From Clostridiales bacterium Firm_14 (GTDB lineage: Bacteria; Bacillota; Clostridia; Saccharofermentanales; Saccharofermentanaceae), in NCBI GenBank assembly GCA_001604135.1, contig LVAT01000005.1, forward strand, positions 62,001 to 126,000: a stretch of 64,000 nt of DNA, given 5' to 3'. Both the position numbers and the translations under genes were made by a program. Below are positions 32,884 to 40,108 of this stretch, piece after piece. Under the pieces are notes generated by a model. It saw nothing but the letters and a program-made list of their open reading frames with translations, was not told the DNA's origin and ran no database searches. Positions within the stretch are counted from its first letter, which is position 1. Each line of letters opens with the position of its first letter.

Positions 32884-32915
32884 ATTTCACCTTCGAAAAT
32901 CCGCCACTTACCGCT
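32884..32915 (+). promoter_or_regulatory. Possible LytTR binding site (imperfect direct repeat, 21-base offset)
   Basis: ATTTCACCTTC (32884-32894) and CACTTACCGCT (32905-32915) align with a 21-base offset, two helical turns, sharing the ACC core. LytTR regulators typically bind imperfect direct repeats about 21-22 bases apart. It lies upstream of the 12-codon ORF and the LytTR gene. The match is loose, so this is a suggestion. Confidence 0.35.
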
Positions 32916-32984
32916 TTTCGCGATACAGGGAAAAAAGCCTTTGATAGTATTTGGCTACAAACAAGGAAACAGGAGGTGACAGAT

Positions 32985-33023
32985 ATGATCAAGGCATTTA
33001 TGACAGTCTATGAGTTCTGGTAA
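32985..33023 (+). CDS. 12-codon ORF (possible leader peptide) upstream of lytTR gene
   Basis: ATG-to-TAA ORF encoding MIKAFMTVYEFW, preceded by a perfect AGGAGGTGA-type ribosome binding site (32971-32979) 5 bases before the ATG. This is the best Shine-Dalgarno in the neighbourhood, better than that of the LytTR gene 66 bases downstream. It may be a regulatory leader peptide or a genuine micropeptide; the residues are hydrophobic and aromatic with no amino acid run typical of attenuators. Confidence 0.5.
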   Translation: MIKAFMTVYEFW

Positions 33024-33089
33024 TTCGCATCGTTCAGGAAGAAAAATGAGGTAACATAAGAGAATCTTTCCAATGGAGGCTTACTCAAA

Positions 33090-33527
33090 GTGAAGGTTAA
33101 TATAGATATTTCAGCTGAATATAAAGAGCCGTTTGCCGTGATCCATACGGACAAGGTCACTGCCGAGATACAGAGAGCAGTGGATATGCTGGGCACGAAC
33201 GAGACACCGGTAACGGCTTTCAGGAATGAAGAGGATATCGTGGTCTTAAAGCCCGACGAGATCTACATGGTCAGGGTAGAAGACGGTGATACGATAATAT
33301 ACGGCGCGAAAAGCCAATACCGTTCCAGAAGAAGGCTCTACGAGCTTTCGGAGCAGTTGGGAAGCAAGTTCATGCAGATATCCAAGACCACACTGGTAAA
33401 CCTCTCATATATGGACAGCATAGAACCCGGATTCTCGGGCACGCTCTTATTGAAATTAAAGAACGGAAGTAAGGACTATGTTTCAAGAAAATATCTTCCG
33501 GAGTTTAAGAAATACCTGGGGTTATAA
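33090..33527 (+). CDS. LytTR-domain DNA-binding regulator
   Basis: A 145-residue stand-alone LytTR protein. The N-terminal 45 residues form a short unassigned region; the LytTR domain spans about 45-145 (VLKPDEIYMVRVEDGD, RRRLYELSEQLGSKFMQISK, TLVNLSYMDSIEP, DYVSRKYLPEFKKYLGL). Such proteins bind direct repeats upstream of their own operon and are held in check by a membrane partner. The partner is the DUF3021 protein encoded 13 bases downstream, the common LytTR/DUF3021 two-gene module of Bacillota. The start is GTG 33090 with GGAGG about 10 bases upstream. Confidence 0.93.
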   Translation: MKVNIDISAEYKEPFAVIHTDKVTAEIQRAVDMLGTNETPVTAFRNEEDIVVLKPDEIYMVRVEDGDTIIYGAKSQYRSRRRLYELSEQLGSKFMQISKTTLVNLSYMDSIEPGFSGTLLLKLKNGSKDYVSRKYLPEFKKYLGL

Positions 33528-33540
33528 GGAGGTAATAGCA

Positions 33541-33978
33541 ATGAAAAATGTAGTTAAAGATCTTTTGAAGAGTACGGTAATAAGTATCGGCATGGCACTG
33601 ACGATATTCTGCCTTATCGGCGTTGCTTTCGATATCATCTATGGCGGTAATTTCAGCCTCGATAATTATGGCTACACCAAGATGGCTTTAGGCAGCATCG
33701 TCGTAGGCCTGGGATTCGGAATCCCGACGGTCGTATATAACAAGGAGAGCCTGCCGACACCGGTAAAAGTAATTATCCATATGGGAATAGGATGCGCGAT
33801 CTATACGGCAGTAGCATTCGCAGTAGGCTGGTTCGGAGGTTCAACCACACCGGTACAGGGCATCATCATAGCAGTCATCCAGCTTGCCGTAGCATTTATC
33901 ATCTGGTTCTGCTTCATGCGCTACTACAGGAAAGAAGCAAAGAAAATGAATGAGAAGATCCAGTCCATGAAGAAATAA
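33541..33978 (+). CDS. DUF3021 membrane protein (LytTR partner)
   Basis: A 145-residue protein with four membrane helices (about 14-34, 45-65, 74-96 and 104-126) and a basic C-terminal tail (RYYRKEAKKMNEKIQSMKK), the DUF3021 plan. ATG 33541 is preceded by AAGGAGG; an in-frame upstream ATG inside the LytTR gene is rejected. In known LytTR regulatory systems the membrane partner antagonises the regulator; that role is inferred here from the pairing alone. Confidence 0.9.
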   Translation: MKNVVKDLLKSTVISIGMALTIFCLIGVAFDIIYGGNFSLDNYGYTKMALGSIVVGLGFGIPTVVYNKESLPTPVKVIIHMGIGCAIYTAVAFAVGWFGGSTTPVQGIIIAVIQLAVAFIIWFCFMRYYRKEAKKMNEKIQSMKK

Positions 33979-34022
33979 AGGAAAATACCTGATTTTTGCC
34001 GAAATTTAGATGCTTTTAGTTT

Positions 34023-34058
34023 AATTCCCCTTCTGTATAATCGCACGGAAGGGGAATT
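34023..34058 (+). promoter_or_regulatory. Promoter -10 enclosed by a perfect 11-bp inverted repeat
   Basis: Arms AATTCCCCTTC (34023-34033) and GAAGGGGAATT (34048-34058) are perfectly complementary around a 14-base spacer that contains the -10 TATAAT (34036-34041). The right arm includes the ribosome binding site of the lipoprotein gene (GAAGGGG, ATG at 34062). Transcription should start near the right arm, so the mRNA would lack the left arm; the dyad then reads best as an operator on DNA. Confidence 0.7.
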
Positions 34059-34061
34059 GCT

Positions 34062-35135
34062 ATGAAAAGAGAGAAAGTTTTAAGTTTTGTACTGGCCTTT
34101 GCTTTTTTGGTTTCAGGGTGTAACAGGGGCAAGGCTGAAACAACAGAACAGACGGTTTTAAGCGGTGTTGTCGGCCAGACGGCGACATCTGACGTAACAG
34201 AAACCTCTGTAACGGAAACTGCGGCTTCCGAGCCCTTTGAATTCAATCCGCATGTATATTCAGGAAAAATCGCAGAAAGGGTCCCTCAGGATTACTGGGA
34301 TTCATTCTATAATCTTTGCGATGCCTTGAGAAAAGGCGAGGATACATTCCAATGTTCAAGTCAGGAAGCCTATAACTGGGCTACTGACGTGGGTGTATTA
34401 TGTGATCTTTTCCCGCCGGCAGGTGCGAAGATAGAAGGAAAGAGCACCGACGGTTCTCCTGCTTTCGAGAACGGAACAGGAAAGATCCTTTATAAAATGC
34501 CTGTTGAAGATTTTCTCAAGAGAGAATCTGATTTTGAAGTCCTGATAACGGATATCCTCAACAGCACGATAGAGAAAGACGACTCGGAATATGAGAGAGC
34601 CCTTAAGCTGTATCTTTACGTGGCGAAGAACTATGTTTACGATACCTCGCTCATAGATAAAATGAGTGATGATGAAAACTTCGTATATGCGTGTTTCATG
34701 GAAAAGAGGGGACAGTGCGTTAATTTCGCTTCTGTCTATGCCTATCTTCTCCTTCAGGCTGATATCGATGCAGTAAGTTACCGCATCTATGAGGACCTTT
34801 GTCATGCCTGGACATATGCCGTGATAGACGGCAAGGGATATCATATCGATACCACATGGGCTCTTCAGGCTGACGGAGTTGACGGTATTTATCTGGATTA
34901 TTTCATGATGAGTGACAAAGAAAGGATCATTGACGGATGCACGTTAACTGATCCTGATGTAACGCTGCTGCCCGAGTGCAGTGTGAATAAGACTGATGTT
35001 AAGTTCGAAGCGGCTGACGGCCGGTACTGTATCAGGGATTACTGCAGATTCGTATCTCTTGATGAAGAGAAGAAGACCGTTCATTATGTTGATCTGTATA
35101 ATGAACCAAAAGAGTTTTACTATGGAAATATCTGA
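34062..35135 (+). CDS. Transglutaminase-like lipoprotein, copy A
   Basis: A 357-residue lipoprotein: signal peptide with perfect lipobox LVSGC (Cys20), then a Thr/Ser/Glu-rich linker (about 25-58) and a globular domain. The C-terminal half is a transglutaminase/protease-like (papain fold) domain with a complete triad: Cys219 in RGQCVNFASVYAYLL, His248 in DLCHAWTYAV and Asp263 in YHIDTTWAL. Bacterial surface members act as proteases or transpeptidase-like enzymes, or bind peptidoglycan-linked partners; the substrate is unknown. It is followed after 18 bases by a close paralogue, forming a two-gene operon driven by the dyad-enclosed promoter. Confidence 0.87.
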   Translation: MKREKVLSFVLAFAFLVSGCNRGKAETTEQTVLSGVVGQTATSDVTETSVTETAASEPFEFNPHVYSGKIAERVPQDYWDSFYNLCDALRKGEDTFQCSSQEAYNWATDVGVLCDLFPPAGAKIEGKSTDGSPAFENGTGKILYKMPVEDFLKRESDFEVLITDILNSTIEKDDSEYERALKLYLYVAKNYVYDTSLIDKMSDDENFVYACFMEKRGQCVNFASVYAYLLLQADIDAVSYRIYEDLCHAWTYAVIDGKGYHIDTTWALQADGVDGIYLDYFMMSDKERIIDGCTLTDPDVTLLPECSVNKTDVKFEAADGRYCIRDYCRFVSLDEEKKTVHYVDLYNEPKEFYYGNI

Positions 35136-35153
35136 GAGCTTTGGGGAGATAGA

Positions 35154-36227
35154 ATGAAGACCAGGAATTTTATTTGTGTATTGCTTGCTTCTGCAGTCCT
35201 TTTGTCCGGCTGCAATACTGCTAAGCCTGTTCAGACTGAATCAAGTTCAGAGGAAACGTCACAGACGATAGAGAAGATCATATTTACCGAAGATGAATCC
35301 GTGACGGAAGCATCTTCTGAACAGACTCAGGAAAAATACGAATTTAATCCGCATGTATATTCGGCTCAGCTTGCAAAGACTGTGCCCCAGGAATACTGGG
35401 ATGCTCTGTACAGCCTCTGCGACGCATTAAGAGCAGGCGAGACCACGTTCAAGTGCGCTGATGAAAAAGCGTATAAGTGGGTTACGGATATCACCATTAT
35501 GTGCTGTCTTTTCCCCGCGGCAGGACTTCAGTTTAATGCAGAAAGTTCCGACGGATCTCCTGCTTTCGAGAACGGCATTGGCAAGATCACGTACAAAACG
35601 GATATCGATGAGTGGAAAAAGAGAGAAGCCGACTTTGAAGCCATGATCGTTGACATCATCAACAGCACTGTTGAGAAAGACGATACGGATTTCGAGAAAG
35701 CCCTCAAGCTCTACTTATATGTCGCTAAGAACTACACTTATGAGCATGACGTTGTTCAATGGGACAACTATGTATACAAGACTTTTGTCAAGAAGACCGG
35801 ACAATGCATCAATTTCGCGTCCGTGTATGCTTATCTGCTCATGCAGGTAGGCGTTGATGCGCTGCCGTGCGGTACATACGACGGTCTGTGCCACGCGTGG
35901 ACGTATGTGACGATAAACGGAAAAGGCTACCATATCGATACGACATGGGCATTGCTGGATAATTATGCCGGTATGGAGCAAGTCTATCTCGATTACTTCA
36001 TGATGAGCGATGCCGAAAGAAATAGCGATAACTGCCTTGTAGCGGATCTTACAGTAGATGTCCTTCCGGGAATATGGGTAAAATACACGGATGTATCTTA
36101 TGCCGCAACCGATAACAGTTACAACATAAGATCATTCAGTACATTTGTCTCGCTGGATGAAGAGAACAAGATACTTCATTACAGGACAATGGATGGAGCA
36201 GATAAAGAACTCCGCTACGATATCTGA
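35154..36227 (+). CDS. Transglutaminase-like lipoprotein, copy B
   Basis: A 357-residue tandem paralogue of copy A with lipobox LLSGC (Cys20), a similar Ser/Glu-rich linker and the triad Cys218 (TGQCINFASVYAYLL), His247 (GLCHAWTYVT) and Asp262 (YHIDTTWAL). Both copies share FNPHVYS and SSDGSPAFENG or its near match, and have equal length. The region after the motif LKLYLYVAKNY differs most, including a short deletion relative to copy A. GGGGAGA lies just before ATG 35154. It ends 9 bases from the convergent yhaM stop. Confidence 0.87.
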   Translation: MKTRNFICVLLASAVLLSGCNTAKPVQTESSSEETSQTIEKIIFTEDESVTEASSEQTQEKYEFNPHVYSAQLAKTVPQEYWDALYSLCDALRAGETTFKCADEKAYKWVTDITIMCCLFPAAGLQFNAESSDGSPAFENGIGKITYKTDIDEWKKREADFEAMIVDIINSTVEKDDTDFEKALKLYLYVAKNYTYEHDVVQWDNYVYKTFVKKTGQCINFASVYAYLLMQVGVDALPCGTYDGLCHAWTYVTINGKGYHIDTTWALLDNYAGMEQVYLDYFMMSDAERNSDNCLVADLTVDVLPGIWVKYTDVSYAATDNSYNIRSFSTFVSLDEENKILHYRTMDGADKELRYDI

Positions 36228-36236
36228 TAAGAGCCT

Positions 36237-37268
36237 TTATTCGTAATCGCTGAATGAATTCTTGTAGATAACGGTCTTGCCGTCGCCTGCGATGCCGAAT
36301 ACGGGTTCACTCGAGCTTCCCGAAGACATATCCTTGAAGTTCTCTTCGTACATGTACATGCGCGAATCTATCATGTCGAGCTCGTGAAGGATCATTGCTT
36401 CAGGTGTGGAAGGCATCCTGATGGCGCCCCATTCCGGCTGGCCGTGGTGGGATGCGATCATGTGCTTGAGCATAGCGACCTGCTCTGAATTATAGGATTT
36501 GCCGCCTATTGCCTGATTCTTATTCCAGACTTCGTGATCGATCATCTCGATGCCCAAGAGGGGATGGCCGAAAAGATTGCCCATATCGGTATATTTGGCG
36601 ATGCCGGTATCTGATGTCTTCATCTCGATGAGCTTGCCGATGTCATGAAGAGCTGTGCCGCAGACCAAAAGCTCCCTGTTAAGAAGCGTGTAGATCTCAC
36701 ATACCTTATAAGCTGATCTGACCATTCTGTATGTGTGGTAAGCAAGGCCGCCGTAGATGTTGTGGTGCATTGCCTTCGCTGCGGAAGACTTCGTGAATGC
36801 GGCCAGATTGGACTTGATGATCCTGACAGCGAGGGCTGTGAGTGAGAAATCATCGTCAGGTACGTCAATCGTATTCATGTCATAAGCTCTGTCTGAGGAC
36901 TGCTTAATGAGCATGATGATGTCATTTGTAAGCTTGGCAGGGTCTTCCGGAGGAAGCTTGATAAGCTGCTTAAGCTCATCTTCGGGGAGCTTTACCGGAT
37001 TGATGTTTACGATCTTATAGCTCTTGCTGCCCTTGTAATCGGTGATCTCGAGCCTGATGAGTGCTGTAATGCCTTCTTCAATACCGGCATATGCAAGATC
37101 TGCCTTCGTAGTATCGAACTGGATAGCTGTAATGGTGTCTTCGCCGTCACTTATCGTGATCTTTACCATTGGTTTGTTATTTGCCGTGTTGGTCTGGGTG
37201 ATCGCGGAGATTACGACGCTGGTGTCATAAATGCCGAGATCCATAGTGTTGAACTTGATTATTGCCAT
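36237..37268 (-). CDS. yhaM: YhaM-like 3'-5' exoribonuclease (OB fold plus HD domain)
   Basis: A 343-residue protein with an N-terminal OB-fold nucleic-acid-binding region (TNTANNKPMVKITISDGED, about 20-90) and an HD metal-binding domain (YGGLAYHTYRMVRSA, LVCGTALHDIGKLIEM, MIASHHGQPEWGA, HELDMIDSRM). This is the arrangement of YhaM/CBF1, a 3'-5' exonuclease acting on RNA (and DNA) in Bacillota. Length is close to the family (about 314 in Bacillus), with a slightly extended tail. AGAGGTG precedes ATG 37268. It is a single gene, convergent with the lipoprotein pair. Confidence 0.88.
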   Translation of the reverse strand: MAIIKFNTMDLGIYDTSVVISAITQTNTANNKPMVKITISDGEDTITAIQFDTTKADLAYAGIEEGITALIRLEITDYKGSKSYKIVNINPVKLPEDELKQLIKLPPEDPAKLTNDIIMLIKQSSDRAYDMNTIDVPDDDFSLTALAVRIIKSNLAAFTKSSAAKAMHHNIYGGLAYHTYRMVRSAYKVCEIYTLLNRELLVCGTALHDIGKLIEMKTSDTGIAKYTDMGNLFGHPLLGIEMIDHEVWNKNQAIGGKSYNSEQVAMLKHMIASHHGQPEWGAIRMPSTPEAMILHELDMIDSRMYMYEENFKDMSSGSSSEPVFGIAGDGKTVIYKNSFSDYE

Positions 37269-37337
37269 GATGCACCTCTGAAAATTTCTTTTGTGTAAAT
37301 GTTAGCATATATGTCATTTAATGCTATAACCTTGATA

Positions 37338-37365
37338 TTGAATGAACGGTCATTCGTGCTATAAT
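37338..37365 (+). promoter_or_regulatory. Promoter with palindrome in the spacer (possible operator)
   Basis: -35 TTGAAT (37338-37343), a 16-base spacer and an extended -10 TGCTATAAT (37357-37365). Between them lies the dyad GAATGA-ACGG-TCATTC (37340-37355), which would block RNA polymerase if bound. The dyad shape is common for TetR-type operators, but no such regulator gene lies nearby. Confidence 0.55.
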
Positions 37366-37414
37366 CTGCGCGACTTGTCCTAAAGTCAGAATTTATTCTT
37401 ATACGGGCAGTGAT

Positions 37415-38071
37415 ATGATATACAAATTGGCATGCTTTGATCTTGACGGTACTCTTCTGGATACGATAGGAGGGCTTACTTCAAGTCTCAATGCGGCAAG
37501 AAGGATGAATAACCTTAAGCCCCAGACTGAAGATCAGGTAAAGACCTTCATCAATAACGGCGTTGTCAGATTCATCGAAAGAAGCCTGACGGCTGATCCC
37601 GGAGAATATAGCGAAGAGTTAAAGCAAAAGCTCCTGAAGGATAATGTCTTATATTACGATTCCCATTGTCTTGATAATACTAAGCCTTATAACGGCATCT
37701 CGGAAGTGCTGACAAGGCTTAAGTCTGACGGTCTGATGCTTGCCTGCATCACCAATAAGAACGACGAACCGGCTAAGATCCTCATAGAGCACTTCTTCCC
37801 GGGCCTTTTCGATTACGTAAGAGGTTCGATGGAAGGCGTCGAGAGGAAGCCTTCGGCTGAGCCTGTTGATAAATGCCTTGAAGCTCTTGGCGTCAAGAAC
37901 AGCGAAGCCGTATATATCGGAGATTCCGATACCGACATTAAGACCGCGGAAAACAGCGGCCTTGATATAATAAGCTGTACATGGGGCTACAGGACCCGTG
38001 AGTTCCTTATGGAGAACGGAGCCGTTAATATCTGCTCTGATCCTATAGATCTCAGGCGTTTTATGAGGTAA
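37415..38071 (+). CDS. HAD-superfamily phosphatase (phosphoglycolate phosphatase-like)
   Basis: A 218-residue cytosolic HAD hydrolase of subfamily IA. Motif I is FDLDGTLLDTIGGL at residues 8-21, motif II is ACITNKND, the conserved Lys is in VERKPSAEP and motif IV is YIGDSDTDIKTAENSG. The four-helix cap between motif I and II fits Gph/PpaX proteins. The actual substrate (phosphoglycolate, pyrophosphate or a vitamin precursor phosphate) cannot be told. The ECF S component gene follows after four bases, so the two are co-transcribed, which may hint at dephosphorylation of an imported or salvaged cofactor. Confidence 0.9.
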   Translation: MIYKLACFDLDGTLLDTIGGLTSSLNAARRMNNLKPQTEDQVKTFINNGVVRFIERSLTADPGEYSEELKQKLLKDNVLYYDSHCLDNTKPYNGISEVLTRLKSDGLMLACITNKNDEPAKILIEHFFPGLFDYVRGSMEGVERKPSAEPVDKCLEALGVKNSEAVYIGDSDTDIKTAENSGLDIISCTWGYRTREFLMENGAVNICSDPIDLRRFMR

Positions 38072-38075
38072 GGCT

Positions 38076-38591
38076 ATGTCTGATAATGCGAAAACAAAAG
38101 CAAGGTCTAAACTCAGAATAACCGCTTTGTGCGGTGTTTTCGCAGCGCTCGTGTTCGTCGGAACACAGATAAGGCTCCCTACGGCAATCGGATATATCAA
38201 CTTAGGCGACGGAGTCATACTCATCGCATCGTATTTTATCGGACCTGCGGCATTTTTCCCCGGAGCAATCGGCTCTGCGCTAAGCGATCTCATCGCAGGT
38301 TATCCGATGTATATCGCACCGACATTTCTTATCAAAGGCCTGATGGGGCTTATTGCTGCTCTCATAATGGCAAATGCTGACGGAAAGAAAGCGATGGGTT
38401 TTGTTATCAGGCTCATTGCATCTGTTGCAGCCGAGCTGATCATGGTAGCGGGATATTTTGTTTTCGAATCCCTGTATTATGACGTTGCTGCGGCAGTGGG
38501 TTCTGTTGTGTTTAACCTTGTTCAGGCCGGTGCGGCCATTGTCATTGCAATTCCTCTTACTTACGCGATAAGGATCAAGAAAACAAGATAA
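38076..38591 (+). CDS. ECF transporter S component (substrate-binding membrane subunit)
   Basis: A 171-residue protein with five to six membrane helices: ITALCGVFAALVFVGTQIRL in helix 1, then INLGDGVILIASYFIGPAAF, the GSALSDLIAGYPMYIAPTFL segment and KGLMGLIAALIM. These are typical of S components of energy-coupling factor vitamin transporters, with small residues in helix 1 for contact with EcfT. No EcfA or EcfT genes are in the window, as expected for a group II system. The vitamin cannot be assigned. It is co-transcribed with the HAD phosphatase. Confidence 0.85.
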   Translation: MSDNAKTKARSKLRITALCGVFAALVFVGTQIRLPTAIGYINLGDGVILIASYFIGPAAFFPGAIGSALSDLIAGYPMYIAPTFLIKGLMGLIAALIMANADGKKAMGFVIRLIASVAAELIMVAGYFVFESLYYDVAAAVGSVVFNLVQAGAAIVIAIPLTYAIRIKKTR

Positions 38592-38732
38592 AAAGTGACA
38601 CTTAAGAGAGATGTCATCAGTTTTTTGCTGCAATATGGAAGGCAGCAGAATTAAATTGCGGTAATCTGTAAGAAAATGACAATCTGAATCGTTTATATAG
38701 TGAGATCTCAAATGCAGGGGAGGTTCTTAGGA

Positions 38733-39203
38733 TTGAAAAATGAAGACGTTGTAAGGCTGTTCGATCTTTATTCGAACGATCTTTACAAGTTTGCCGTCTC
38801 ATATCTGGGTTCGAAGCATGATGCTGAAGATGTCGTTCAGGAAGTGTTTTCGAAGCTTCTGGATAAGCGTATGTCTTTCGAGAACAAAAACGAGAAGGCA
38901 TATCTTATGACCATGACTGCAAACAGATGCAAGGATCACCTTAAGTCTTCTGCCAGATCAGACGTCGATCTGGAATCCGAAGAATGGCACCTGCGGTACT
39001 ATGACGGTTTTACCGAGAGAAACAAAGCTGTCTTCGATGAACTGATGCGCCTGGAAGAACAGTTCAGAGTGCCGATATATCTGCATTATTATGCCGGCTA
39101 CTCGTATAAGGAGATCAGCAGGATTTTAAAGCTTTCTGAGTCTGCAGTCGCGGTGCGGATAAACAGGGGCAAGGAGCGATTGCGGATCAGGTTGGAGGAA
39201 TAG
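38733..39203 (+). CDS. ECF-type RNA polymerase sigma factor
   Basis: A 156-residue sigma-70 family protein with region 2 (LYSNDLYKFAVSYLGSKHDA, AEDVVQEVFSKLLDK, TANRCKDHLKS) and region 4 (FRVPIYLHYYAGYSYKEISR, LSESAVAVRINRGKERLR). GGGGAGG (38717-38723) stands 9 bases before TTG 38733, so TTG is preferred; an in-frame GTG at 38700 would give 11 more residues and lacks a ribosome binding site. The next gene, 4 bases later, encodes a membrane protein that is the likely anti-sigma factor. Confidence 0.93.
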   Translation: MKNEDVVRLFDLYSNDLYKFAVSYLGSKHDAEDVVQEVFSKLLDKRMSFENKNEKAYLMTMTANRCKDHLKSSARSDVDLESEEWHLRYYDGFTERNKAVFDELMRLEEQFRVPIYLHYYAGYSYKEISRILKLSESAVAVRINRGKERLRIRLEE

Positions 39204-39207
39204 AAAA

Positions 39208-39891
39208 ATGAAAGATACATTCGACAAAGTAGTAATGAATGAAGAGCGGCAGCAAGAGATCCGTGCCGGACTTATGGGGAAGAAGAGAGCTAAGAAGACT
39301 TGGATTGCTCCGGTTGTTGCAGTAGCTGCAGCTATAGCGGTCATAATGATTGTGCCTTATACAAGGGAGATCGTAGTTAACGCCGCGGAAACGTTATATG
39401 CGGCCTTCACAGCGAGTTTTAATAATCTGACCGTTTCAGTGGAGGAAACATCTTTTTCGGGAGAGGGCGGAGCTCAGATATACAGGATATCTACCCAGTA
39501 TGATTTCAGTAATTATGAACCCTGGGCTCAGGTCAAAGACGGCCGCCTTTTCTTTGTCCTTGACGGCAAATGGACAGATATTACGGATAAGTGCAGTGCC
39601 ACGGAGGCCTTCCTCTATGAGCAGGACGGCGAAAACGGTTATAAAACTATCCTGTTCGTCGGCGGAACACCGGATGATTACGGCTGGGGACAGATAATCC
39701 GTAATCCGAATGGCGAAATGGTGGAAGGCATGGCGTTTGTTGACGACGAGAACACGGAGCCTGAATGGCTTAAGCGCTTAAAAGAAAAGGAAGTTCATTC
39801 CGATTTCCTGATGACGTTGTTCTCGAAGGACGAAATATCGGTGCTTGCAGGAAAAAGTGTAGCTGTTGCAGAAAAACCGACTGAAAACTGA
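39208..39891 (+). CDS. Putative anti-sigma factor, single-pass membrane protein
   Basis: A 227-residue protein: a short cytoplasmic N-terminus of about 30 residues (VVMNEERQQEIRAGLMGKK), one membrane helix at about 31-52 (WIAPVVAVAAAIAVIMIV), and an external domain of about 170 residues with no Cys. The topology and immediate position after the ECF sigma gene fit an anti-sigma factor, but the N-terminal region is short and lacks the HxxxCxxC zinc motif of ZAS domains. In many Clostridia such sigma/DUF4179-like pairs exist. Partner role is inferred from context. Confidence 0.72.
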   Translation: MKDTFDKVVMNEERQQEIRAGLMGKKRAKKTWIAPVVAVAAAIAVIMIVPYTREIVVNAAETLYAAFTASFNNLTVSVEETSFSGEGGAQIYRISTQYDFSNYEPWAQVKDGRLFFVLDGKWTDITDKCSATEAFLYEQDGENGYKTILFVGGTPDDYGWGQIIRNPNGEMVEGMAFVDDENTEPEWLKRLKEKEVHSDFLMTLFSKDEISVLAGKSVAVAEKPTEN

Positions 39892-39916
39892 CAGTTTTTA
39901 TTCTCTTTGTTGACAG

Positions 39917-39946
39917 GGCTGCCTCGCATAGAGGCGGCCTTTTTTT
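39917..39946 (+). terminator. Rho-independent terminator (GGCTGCCTC family)
   Basis: GGCTGCCTC (39917-39925) pairs with GAGGCGGCC (39931-39939) around GCATA and is followed by TTTTTTT. The same stem family recurs at 41505 and 62770. Confidence 0.9.
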
Positions 39947-39986
39947 CGCCGGAAGACGCCTTTTTTCTGTGACAGCTGGACTGAAA

Positions 39987-40026
39987 TTTTACACCACAAT
40001 GCCTGTATATTAATTTTGGTGTAAAA
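39987..40026 (+). repeat. Perfect 10-bp inverted repeat upstream of the FAD gene
   Basis: TTTTACACCA (39987-39996) and TGGTGTAAAA (40017-40026) are exact complements separated by 20 AT-rich bases. It lies 20 bases upstream of the -35 box of the next gene and could be an operator bound by a dimer on two faces, or a hairpin. Confidence 0.7.
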
Positions 40027-40045
40027 AATGGCGGCTCACGTGTAT

Positions 40046-40079
40046 TTGAAAGAGTTCTAACTTAATTCTATAATTAAGT
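40046..40079 (+). promoter_or_regulatory. Promoter with a 20-bp palindrome over the -10
   Basis: -35 TTGAAA (40046-40051), a 17-base spacer and -10 TATAAT (40069-40074). The -10 is the centre of a perfect palindrome, ACTTAATT (40060-40067), CTAT, AATTAAGT (40072-40079), a likely repressor site. Confidence 0.7.
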
Positions 40080-40108
40080 GTAATCCTTGCATGCAAAGGA
40101 GCTTTTTT

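Noticed and set aside
32676-33023. 115-codon plus-strand ORF ending at 33023
   Set aside because: Most of it is antisense to the symporter gene and its leader; only the last 12 codons have a ribosome binding site and are annotated.
38597-38625. Terminator after the ECF S component gene
   Set aside because: A TGACA/TGTCA pairing followed by TTTTTT is present, but the stem is only 5 bp with a long loop, too weak to call.
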